DNA from: Basidiobolus meristosporus CBS 931.73 | Lineage: Eukaryota > Basidiobolomycota > Basidiobolomycetes > Basidiobolales > Basidiobolaceae | Assembly: GCA_002104905.1 (NCBI GenBank) | Contig: MCFE01000436.1 | Span: 1-64,000, forward strand | Direction: 5' to 3' | Length of the DNA: 64,000 bases | Shown: positions 56,315 through 64,000 of the stretch, one piece after another | How positions within the stretch are numbered: the first letter of the stretch is position 1 | Layout: each line of letters starts with the position of its first letter | Made by a program: the position numbers and the translations under genes | Notes under the pieces: model-generated | What the model was told of the DNA's origin: nothing | What the model saw: the letters and a program-made list of their open reading frames with translations, nothing else | Database searches by the model: none

Positions 56315-57513
56315 CTTGTATAGGTCTGATCTCTGATGCCCGAAGCAATATGAGCACCATTTTGATCAGTGATCCTGCATCCAGAATTGTCAAAACTGAA
56401 ACTGAGTCCTTCTGCTGTGGCCTTGCTTACAGAGAGTAGGTTCTTGGCTATTTCTGGTACATAGAGTACTTCTTTAAAGGTCAGTGTATGGCTTCCTTCA
56501 CTGCTTCTAAGGTTTACTTGGATAGTTCCTTCTCCCACTGCATCAAGTGTTCTATCGTCACCCATGAAAACCTTCTTAATTGGAATTTCTTGATATTGGG
56601 TAAAAAGTTCTTTTTGGTGTGTAAAGTGTTGAGAAGCTCCAGAGTCAATATACCACGTCTGAGAATCCTTGTTTGTGGTCATATTTAGTGCAGATATGAA
56701 TAGTCTATCTTCAGTTGTTGCAGCATTTCCATATTCAGGCTTCTTTTGCTGATAATCTCTCTTTTTGAAACACCGGTCTGATGTGTGTCCTTTTCTTTTG
56801 CAGTAGTGGCAAAATAGGTTGCTGTTGCCTTTGTAGGGTCTTGGGTACCTCCTTTGTTGGTTATCATTGCTTATTAAAGCATTTTCTTCTTCCTTCTTAT
56901 TGGCACTTGATTTTCTTAATTCTTCATCCAGGAGCCTTCCATATACGTAATTTAAGGTCAAATCTTCAGTTCTGGACTCTAGGGCTGATACAAGGCCCTG
57001 AAACTCGTCTGTCAGGCTATTCAGGATGGTAACTATCACATCCTCATCAGTAGTTGGTACGCCCACAGATTCCATCTCATCTACCAGCAGGGTAATTCTG
57101 TTAATTAGATTTTTCATTTCTTCTCCTGGCAGCATCTTTGTAGTAAAGAATTTTCTTCTCAGATACATTTTCTTAGCAGCTGAACATGACTGGTAGGTGT
57201 CTTCTAATGCCTTCCAGGCATTCTTTGCCGTTTTTGCTCTTGAGCATTGAATTAGCAATTTGTCCTTGACATTAAGGCAAATGCAGTTAAAGGCACTTTG
57301 TTCTTTCTTCTGGTACTTTAAGGCTTCCTCTCCCACGTTTTTAGGAGGGCATTCTTCTCCCATAACAATATCACAAAGGCCTCTTTCTTGTAGCAGCATC
57401 TTCATCTTCACCTTCCACACTTGGTAGTTAGATCCATCCAACTTTTCAGCAGAGGGAAAAATTCCAGTAATAGCAGTAGTAGACATTGCAGAGAGTGACA
57501 GCTCGGGGCTCAT
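56311..57513 (-). CDS. Copia-C gag-protease (400 codons from the AUG in the primer site)
   Basis: Gag packages the RNA; the aspartic protease matures the proteins. Residues counted from the AUG at 57513: L-D-G-S-N-Y-Q-V-W-K near 25-35, the usual Copia gag opening; zinc knuckle C-H-Y-C-K-R-K-G-H-T-S-D-R-C at about 235-248; protease W-Y-I-D-S-G-A-S-Q-H at about 287-296; L-L-S-V-S-K near 375. The frame is open upstream into the LTR, but a TATA box at 57609-57616 puts the likely transcript start downstream of those ATGs. The AUG at 57513 is then the first one in the RNA. The frame ends early at 56311 because of the one-base loss near 56321. Confidence 0.8.
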   Translation of the reverse strand: MSPELSLSAMSTTAITGIFPSAEKLDGSNYQVWKVKMKMLLQERGLCDIVMGEECPPKNVGEEALKYQKKEQSAFNCICLNVKDKLLIQCSRAKTAKNAWKALEDTYQSCSAAKKMYLRRKFFTTKMLPGEEMKNLINRITLLVDEMESVGVPTTDEDVIVTILNSLTDEFQGLVSALESRTEDLTLNYVYGRLLDEELRKSSANKKEEENALISNDNQQRRYPRPYKGNSNLFCHYCKRKGHTSDRCFKKRDYQQKKPEYGNAATTEDRLFISALNMTTNKDSQTWYIDSGASQHFTHQKELFTQYQEIPIKKVFMGDDRTLDAVGEGTIQVNLRSSEGSHTLTFKEVLYVPEIAKNLLSVSKATAEGLSFSFDNSGCRITDQNGAHIASGIRDQTYTS

Positions 57514-57517
57514 AACC
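57499..57517 (-). other. Copia primer-binding site containing the gag AUG
   Basis: Directly after the 5' LTR the minus strand reads GGTTATGAGCCCC. Twelve bases, GGTTATGAGCCC, are complementary to GGGCTCATAACC, the anticodon arm of eukaryotic initiator tRNA-Met. This is the half-tRNA type of priming known for Drosophila copia and yeast Ty5. The ATG in it opens the gag frame. The same site is present in Copia-1 (one change), Copia-A and Copia-B. Confidence 0.75.
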
Positions 57518-57867
57518 TGTTGTAAGAGTCTTGGAGATATTGGAAGTGATTTGGAGAACAAGTAGATTATGTGGTTTTCACTTAATGATTTATTGAATGT
57601 AAAAGTAGTATTTATACTTTTACATGGTCTTGGCATTACAAACACGTAGAATAGGTTAAGGAAGGTCCCAAGAACATGTGTGCAAAGTTTGGGGCTGTTT
57701 GGACAACTTTGAGAATTTTCATGTTCTGGGTACCTGGTATTTTGGTGAAAATATTCTAAGTAAATCCCAACAAGGAATTTGGTCAGTATTCTCTAGGATT
57801 TGAAGGTGATGATCTGAGTGACTAAGTTAGGTGAATATTTAGGTGGAAGATACGAATTTTTACAACA
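57518..57867 (-). repeat. Copia-C 5' LTR
   Basis: 350 bp, near identical to the 3' LTR (two differences). Confidence 0.9.
57609..57616 (-). promoter_or_regulatory. TATA box in the Copia-C 5' LTR
   Basis: TATAAATA on the minus strand, within the LTR and conserved in all Copia LTRs here. The expected RNA start, 25-30 bases on, leaves a leader of roughly 70 bases before the gag AUG. Confidence 0.55.
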
Positions 57868-58101
57868 AGGATTTACTTCAAATATTTGCCCAGAACATGA
57901 AAATTAGATAAGTTGTCCAAACAGCCCCAAACTTTGCACACATGTTCTTGGGACCTTCCTTAACCTATTCTATGTGTTTGTTATGCCAAGATCATGTAAA
58001 AGTATAAATACTACTTTTACATTCAATAAATCAATAAGTGAAAACCACATAATCTACTTGTCCTCCCAATCACTTCCAATATCTCCAAGACTCTTACAAC
58101 A

Positions 58102-58990
58102 CTAAGTCTACCCACCACTTCCAATACTCCTCAGAATATTGCAGCAGGTTATGAGCCCCAAGCTTGCTATCCTCTTGATGCCTGCTTTGCTCTAGATATG
58201 CTTTGCTAGTCTGGAGAAAGAATTTCTGCACTATTATTCTGCTAAAAGTTAAAGATAACTACTACTGTTAATGGACTATGTTTATGAGGATATTGTTGTG
58301 GAGAAGAAAGCCTTGCTTTCAAAAGATGCTCTCAGTAACTATTCAAGTTAGCTATATGTGATAATGGACCCTAGGCCACTTCATGTTCTGGATACCTGAT
58401 AATTTGGTGAAAATATTCTGAGCAAATTCTAACAAGAAATTAGGTCAGGACAGGATGCTAATCCCAGAACAAGATCTGTGTGACTAAGTTAAAATGGATA
58501 TTTAGGTGACAACATAATAATTATAGCAGTATAGAGAGGGCAGTCTTTCTCCAAAATAGAAGCAGTATCCACCAAGGCAAAGTAGACAACCAAGGGTAAC
58601 AAGCTTGGGGTATCTAGCCTGTTGCAAGATTCTGGGGAGTATTGGAAGTGATTTGGAGAACTAGAGGAATGGCATTATATTTACTTTTCTTTTATTGAGC
58701 TCCAATAAGGTAGTTGTACTATAGGGAAACTTTCTTAGACTAATGAGATAAATATTGTCAGGAAGGTCCCCGGAGGCTGTGTGCAAAGCTTGGAGGCTCT
58801 TGGACAAGTCTGAGAATACTGTTTAATTCCAGACCTTCACTAGTTCTAGGAATTAGCTGATACCATACAAACTAGATCTTAGGTTAGTAATTTTGTATAT
58901 GCCAGTCTGAAAGTACTTGGTAACAGAAAGCTACCAATGTCCACTGGAAACTGGTGGTTGATTGGTACCCCAAAAAGGGTGGGAATCTTT
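58102..58990. mobile_element. Diverged Copia-like relatives, fragments
   Basis: At 58147-58159 the plus strand has GGTTATGAGCCCC, the same primer site and AUG as in Copia-C, followed by a short gag-like start and decayed sequence. Around 58590-58990, 'agcttggggtatctagcctg' followed by TGTTGCAAGATTCTGGGG looks like a related minus-oriented gag-LTR border. The LTR sequences are clearly different from the main family. No ORFs. Confidence 0.45.
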
Positions 58991-60550
58991 GGTTACAATG
59001 GTAGGAATACCAACGTGGACAATCTTTCCCTAGAGCGTACCTACGGACCCTCAATCAATGATTGATTTGAAATTTCCTTGGAATGGCCGCTTGTCAATGC
59101 TCCTGGATTGGGGTCCCCTCTTTCCACGACATTCCATCACTTGGCCCTAGAATCTCTTCGACGAGATGCTAGCCCAAGTATCGAAGCATCATTTCTACCT
59201 AGCAAACCAACAAGGTGGGGCTGACGCTCGTTTCTCAGTACACCAGAGCACTGTCAAGTTCTCAGTGCCAGTGCCAGGTGGGGCATAAAATAAGCCGCAT
59301 ACCGGACCTGTACCTAAAGGGGAATTCCAAAGATTCTGAAATACGATTCACCTGCTGAAGAAGGGTGGTCATTGTTGTAAGCCTACGGGCTGGGGGATTT
59401 GGAATGCGTCCAAGGATACTGGATATCGCCATGAGATGCTAGCCAACCGATCCGCAGCTTACAAGCCAGAGGCATGACATCCAGCTCCTTGTGCGAGTGG
59501 CAGTGTTTTCGGCCCACCGTTACTCAACGAAAATGGTTAGGTTGGGAAGAAGTGTGCCCAGTTTGGCATTGATATTAAATTCGACCCGATTGACTTGATA
59601 TCAAATCATTCCAGTAGATGTAGAACCGATTCTCACCATCCCACCCACCACATATAAATGGCCCCCTGGGTCTTTACGGCGAGGTGTAGGTCCTCGGTTT
59701 TCATGAGGCTTGGATGACCTCCCGAGGCTTGGAGAGTACGCAATGATACCTTCGCGCTAGGGATGCCCGGTTCGTGTAGAGTAGACCACCCTACGGCCTG
59801 CCCAACCAGCCGGCCTTTGGCGTATGATTGGTCCTCTGACCTTCGAGTGTATCCCTAAGTTCGATGGGGGCGGATCCCGTCACCTGATCTGCACGCCCCC
59901 CCCTTCACCGGAAAGAATAAGCTTCGACATATTTGGCGATTTCAAATCAGGCTAAATATGGCAGTCGAGAGTCCGATGTCTAAATGGAGGGGCATTCTAC
60001 GCACCATCAAATGAAATGGCTGGTCGCGGTCCTTGGGAGAACCATGTTTGTCACTAGTCCACAAACGGACTCCGGACCATCGGTCTGAATAGAACGACCC
60101 CGTCACCCCTCTAGGCACGCCACCTGCGGTTCCACCGACACGATGGAACCGGAAGGAATTACCAAACGGGGAAACCAAATCTGGCCGCCTCGTCGGGCAT
60201 CTTAAAAAAATGAGGATCTAGGGATCTTGCCATCGGGCCACCGACCCGATGATAGGCCCGCGGGGATCACGTTGAGACAAGAACTCTTTAATTCGAGCGT
60301 TGATGATAAGCTAAGCCTAACTGGGTGATCGGATCCGTCCACGGTTTGTTACAACCACGGGGACGGACCGACATGGGACGTTGAACAGACCATCTATCAC
60401 AAAGCTGGTAAAAATACAAAAATACACTAGGGACAACGGATGGGTGATATCTTGGGGAATCTATGGGATATTGGTTGTCTAGGTAGAGCTGGGCGGGCTA
60501 TAAGGTGGACTTGAATTTACATTGGTGCGGTACAGGTGGTTGGTGGCGGT
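58991..60550. other. GC-richer intergenic DNA without recognised gene
   Basis: Base composition and CpG frequency rise from about 59.0 kb. I see only short frames without domain signatures, no transposon sequence, and no RNA gene. The part near 60.4-60.55 kb is probably the 3' untranslated region of the AP-1-like gene. Confidence 0.5.
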
Positions 60551-61985
60551 CTACTGGCTGGTGCCGACATGGAGTCTCTCGAAGGCAGCAGACACCTCGT
60601 CCTCCGCGATGACCACGTGCATCTTTTCCCCGCTGCATCCGCTTATTACCTTCACCTTGCTTTTCAGCTGCTTGCAGAGACAGTCGATGCTCAGATGCGC
60701 AAATTCGGGATTGGTTGCGAACTTCTCCCATACGTCTCTAGCGCTGAGATACTTCCGACGAGAGCTTGGCTTAGTGAGGAAACCATGGTCAGAAGTCTCG
60801 CTTGGTGGAGTACCATTCTCTTCTAGTTCAAGCACTAACCTCTCAGTGGAGACGGAAGTGGCTGGCAACCCGATCGCTACACAAGTTAACGACTCGCACA
60901 ATGCAGCCTCGTCGCGGCTCTTTGGAATGCAGGGGGCTTCAGAAGATGGAACCTCCGTAGTGATCCCGCAACACGATGACGTGATTACCTTGGTATCAAA
61001 GCTACTGGGAGTCTTGCAACACGATCCAGTGCCGATACTCTGTAGATTGGATTGTATGTCCATCGGCGGGTCAGGGCAGTAAAGGGGTTGATAGTACTTT
61101 GGGGATTCGTCGACTGCCGCTTTCGGGTAGGGGGAAAACGCATTAGCTAGGCTGGGTGGGTATGAGTTTGGCATGGGGAGTAGCTCCGAGTCCAGGCTGC
61201 TGGACAAGAGGCCCAAGGGCGACGGAGCGTCCGAAAGGCAGTTGATAAGATCAAACGGTTTGGAAGCGGGGAAGTTCTGGACCGGAGCGTTCTCGCACGG
61301 AGAAAAGCTGACTTCCGAAATGGGCATGACCGCTTCGGCCGAGGAGATCGGGGGACCGTTCAAGTCGGAGAGTTGAGGAAACTCGAAGCTGGCCGGAATC
61401 CCTCTGAATGGGGCCTCCGAGTTGACCATGCTGCCCACACTGTAGCTGTAAGTGGGCTCGAGTTGTGGGTTTCTTGGCGAGCCGTAGGAGGGGTTCGAGC
61501 TCCGATCCATCCTCTTCAACGCCTTGTTCTCCGTCTCCAGCTTCGCCAGGTACTCCTTCAGCTCGAGCAGCTCCTTCTGCAGCAGGGAGATTGCGTTGCT
61601 ATGCGATGACTCACAGGTCTTCACCTTCTTCTCCAGGTCCTCCACGTAGTACTTTTTGCGCTCGCGAAAGGCGCGCTGCGCGGTTAAGATCTGCGCCTTG
61701 CGTTTCTATTGGTCGGTGATTAGCCAAGGTGCTGCGAGGATTCGAGCAATAACTACTTACACTGTCTGGGATGTTGGTTAGAGGCTTCCGCCCGGGTTTC
61801 TTGTGATATGTTTTGTCGGCTTGTTGAACCACCTCTGCAGAATAGTTAGTACAGTTGGCAGGGGGAGACGCGCAGACGCAGTCGGACCACTTACTAGGAT
61901 TCTCGGAGAAACGGAAGTCTTGATCCTTGCTAAGGTCAAGCAGGCCGTAGGCAAACTTTCCTGGTTTCTGCACTTCAGAGGTCAT
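60551..61985 (-). CDS. AP-1/Yap1/Pap1-like bZIP transcription factor, three exons, 439 aa
   Basis: Proteins of this family activate oxidative-stress and detoxification genes in fungi; oxidation of their cysteine-rich domains keeps them in the nucleus. Exons: 61985-61895, 61834-61761, 61705-60551. The spliced protein has K-K-P-G-R-K-P-L-T-N-I-P-D-S before the basic region (a Yap1 hallmark). The basic region at residues 56-75 reads K-R-K-A-Q-I-L-T-A-Q-R-A-F-R-E-R-K-K. A zipper-like coiled coil follows to about 118. A Ser/Pro-rich middle holds cysteines at 284-285, 300-301, 314, 325 and 330. The C-terminal CRD at 375-439 has V-W-E-K-F and I-D-C-L-C-K-Q-L-K-S-K, with cysteines at 397, 399 and 412. 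Oddity: the near-invariant basic-region Asn is Ile61. The start is the first ATG; an in-frame stop lies upstream. HapX is less likely because its N-terminal domain is absent. Confidence 0.85.
61706..61760 (-). other. Intron 2 of the AP-1-like gene, 55 nt
   Basis: Donor GTAAGT at 61760, branch-like CTAAT at 61719-61723, acceptor CAATAG ending 61706; phase 0. It contains in-frame stops, so it must be removed to join N-I-P-D-S to the basic region. Confidence 0.85.
61835..61894 (-). other. Intron 1 of the AP-1-like gene, 60 nt
   Basis: Donor GTAAGT at 61894, perfect branch site TACTAAC at about 61845-61851, acceptor CTGCAG ending 61835; phase 1. Length 60 and absence of stops keep the frame open if it is retained. 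Confidence 0.8.
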
Positions 61986-64000
61986 CTGGAACTCAGTGCA
62001 CCTTGTCGATAGTAATCAAAGAAGCCAGCAATTGCTGGATGGCGGGCCAATTTATTCAGATCGCTCGACAGAAATAGAAATTCCATGAGATCAAGGAAGA
62101 GTGCGATTACCTGAAAACAAAAATCAAGTCCTTTTCCATATCAATCCAGCTCCATATTTAGCACCACGAATCTTTTTCACTTGATCCTTATTTTCTTCGT
62201 GGAACTCCCTTTTTTGCGTCCGCGTCCCCTGACTTAGAGGCCAATCATAGGCACCGCCGCATCTTGGTCCGTCTTCAGGAAAACAATCAGATCCCTTCCA
62301 GCACTCACTACACCAGGACCTTCCAATCAGCCATCAGGGCCGCATTGACCACAGTCACAATTATGAGCTCCCTAGCCGCTACGACTGCAAGCGAGCCACG
62401 TTGCCCCGCTCGCACTAGACGGCAGCAGCCCAGCTAAGATTCAGTGCAATATCGACAACCCAATACCAGGAGGACCGTGTTGGCATGATCCAGCCCAGCA
62501 CCAACCCTTTTGGTGCGCCATGCTTACGGCGATCTGCACACGCAGAACCAACCGCCATGAGGCACCTTGGGCATTTTGCCCATTGATAAACCCTTATTTG
62601 ACAGCCGATATTTGATCGTGGTGGCAAATGGTGGCCAAGAAATTCGCGGTCAAATGTATACCACCCAGATTCCGGGATTTGCCTCTAAGGAGCGGTGCAG
62701 AGTTCTCCGGAGACCCACGTCAGCCTGGCTTCACGACGGCAATCCCTTGGAGCGAGTAATGGTCGGATAGATATGTGGCGTGGTGCGCCATGGACGTACA
62801 GCTACTGACCAATGTGGTGGATAGAGCTTTCCCTCGAGTGTAGAAAAATTTCCTGAACTTATGAGACTCCTTCCAAGTGATAAAGTTTTTGCCGAGAGAA
62901 CGCCACTGCCATTAGCTGGCAAACCCCGGCTGGAGGGCTGATGGCTAATTGTAGCGACAGCTGGCTAGCTAAGCCACGGCTGGCTTGCGGCGGCTTCGGG
63001 GCAGATGTCAGAACATCATGGCGGTTGTTTCGGTGCGGATACGGGTCGAGCCATGGATGTAACCCTGAACCTGACCTTCACCCTTCTTGGAGTCTGGTAC
63101 CATACGTCAGCGCTCGATGCCAAACGGCAAACCCAACTCGATCTGCAGTTACCCACTCCAAGCTGATACTTGCGCACGGTTAATATATTGCGCCTGAAAT
63201 GGGAATGATAGTCCATCGACCAATTCATGCGGTGATGTCATCCAAAAAAATACGAATTCTATCATTAAAAATCAAATCCAATTAGGAATCGGTCGAAACG
63301 GTCAGTAGAGCCTCACAATCCACTGGTGCTCGCCAAAAATGGTCACGGAAGTCACCAAACATAGACCGCGCGAAATACGTTCACATCAGATACTGGGATG
63401 AGAATCAGGTGCCCACCGGCACGGAAGCTAGCTTGATGCATCTAGCCAGCATCGACGGTTTTCACCGGCAAAGTGGGCCACTCTGATGTGCATTCAGAGC
63501 CTATAACAGCGTACCCATCAATCCTCCAGTTTAAGAGGCGAGGTGCATTGGAGAATTTGTGACTCGGCACAAACAGAGGGCCGCACCGCAGCCCTGTTAG
63601 AACCAGCATTGGATGTTGTTTGGAAAACGGCGCTTGGCATACGTTTCTGAACCAGAAAATCCGTATGGGCAAGCCAGTTATAGCAACTCTTTGGACAAAA
63701 TGAGAGCACGGTAAGGATCGGAAGGGACACTTGAGGCTACAATTTGGTGAAGAATATCACTGTTTTCAGAAGTTCGAGAGCTTGATCGGTCTCCTGGGGA
63801 CTTTTGGACAATTGAACACGGTGAAATCAGACTTCTCCATTTCGATTAGAAGGTAGCAAAGATGGCAGCTTTGGGATGCTGCACGTAATTGCGGATGAAT
63901 GGAACGCTTTAGAGAGGTCTTGAAATTTGCATCCAGGATTCTATCGAACACCCAGCCGGGTGGCAAGATCAGATATCGATAATGGAGATGTATGAGGTGT
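61986..64000. other. GC-richer DNA upstream of the AP-1-like gene, no further gene recognised
   Basis: The first few hundred bases should be the 5' leader and promoter of the AP-1-like gene. A possible acceptor-like CCAG directly precedes its ATG, so a leader intron cannot be excluded. Beyond that only short frames (70 codons or fewer) without domain signatures occur on either strand. Confidence 0.5.

Larger units (their letters stand above)
53184..57867 (-). mobile_element. Copia-C: young Ty1/copia element with AGGAT target duplication
   Basis: It is 4684 bp. The LTRs (53184-53532, 57518-57867) differ by one substitution and one single-base indel. AGGAT lies on both sides (53179-53183, 57868-57872). 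The order gag-protease-integrase-RT-RNase H is that of Ty1/copia. Two one-base losses (near 56321 and 56131) split the coding frame into three, so translation of a full polyprotein is not expected from this copy unless these are sequencing errors. Confidence 0.9.
53081..58101 (+). repeat. LTR-D: older antisense Copia LTR split by Copia-C
   Basis: 53081-53183 (TGTTGTAAAAATTTG...GACAGGAT) and 57868-58101 (AGGATTTACTTC...CTCTTACAACA) are the two parts of one Copia LTR in plus orientation. Together they make about 332 bp once the 5-bp target duplication is counted once. Copia-C lies between them. Confidence 0.8.

Noticed and set aside
59942-60178. A short minus-strand frame in the GC-richer region
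   Set aside because: 78 codons, no recognisable domain, no splice context; GC-rich DNA gives such frames by chance.
60522-61082. A 186-codon plus-strand frame
   Set aside because: It is antisense to the AP-1-like gene, has no domain signature and is explained by the composition of the coding strand.
61465-61719. A plus-strand frame rich in Ser, Pro and Arg
   Set aside because: It is the antisense of the zipper-coding exon and has no independent support.
62415-63966. Several frames of 60-80 codons on both strands
   Set aside because: No domain, no convincing splice signals linking them, and they overlap each other in conflicting frames.
1-64000. CRISPR arrays, rRNA or tRNA genes, prokaryotic operons
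   Set aside because: No regularly spaced direct repeats, no rRNA-like stretch and no convincing tRNA were seen; the only tRNA-like matches are primer-binding sites. Introns and retrotransposons rule out a prokaryotic source.

Overview
The window looks like a transposon graveyard next to one ordinary gene region in a filamentous fungus. The fungal assignment rests on one three-exon gene at 60.5-62.0 kb. It has 55-60 nt introns with GTAAGT donors and TACTAAC/CTAAT branch sites, and it encodes an AP-1/Yap1/Pap1-type bZIP factor with a C-terminal cysteine-rich domain. The phylum cannot be fixed from the sequence alone. From 1 to about 59.0 kb the DNA is AT-rich, poor in CpG and made almost wholly of transposable elements. 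From about 59.0 kb to the end it is visibly GC-richer and CpG-containing.

Layout. 1-2.3 kb: end of a decayed Copia element whose LTR carries a foldback MITE. 2.3-10.4 kb: an old Ty3/gypsy reverse transcriptase (Gypsy-0) split right after its FVDDI motif by a second Ty3/gypsy element (Gypsy-1, minus strand, with an extra tandem LTR). 10.4-15.6 kb: a CACTA element (CACTA-1) with a tnp2-type transposase pseudogene and a divergent second ORF. 15.6-22.75 kb: Harbinger fragments and a second CACTA copy broken by a MITE, a solo gypsy LTR and a 3.3 kb PIF/Harbinger-like element (HARB-b). 22.8-37.2 kb: a plus-strand gypsy element (Gypsy-2A). It contains HARB-c in its integrase, a MITE in its 3' LTR, and a whole minus-strand sibling (Gypsy-2B) inserted in that same LTR. 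Gypsy-2B in turn contains HARB-d, which has the only long transposase ORF in the window (307 codons from its first ATG). 37.2-46.7 kb: decayed CACTA, Harbinger, gypsy and copia fragments. 47.0-52.2 kb: a decayed Copia copy (Copia-A) plus an extra gag-LTR piece. 53.18-57.87 kb: a young Copia copy (Copia-C) with near-identical LTRs and a 5-bp AGGAT target duplication, sitting inside an older antisense LTR. 58.1-59.0 kb: a diverged Copia-like relative. 59.0-64.0 kb: GC-richer DNA with the AP-1-like gene on the minus strand and no other gene I can support.

Four element families account for most of the first 59 kb. They are (i) a Copia family whose primer-binding site matches the anticodon arm of initiator tRNA-Met, so that the probable gag AUG lies inside the primer site; (ii) two main Ty3/gypsy families (Gypsy-1 and Gypsy-2) plus older relatives; (iii) a CACTA/tnp2 family starting CACTATGAAAA; and (iv) a two-gene PIF/Harbinger-like family with TTA target sites, GACTTGTTC termini, ATAGTGCCA subterminal repeats and derived foldback MITEs. 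I did not find a wholly new type of system. The best candidates for follow-up are the AUG-in-primer-site arrangement, the two-gene Harbinger family with its MITEs, and the AP-1-like factor whose conserved basic-region Asn is replaced by Ile.
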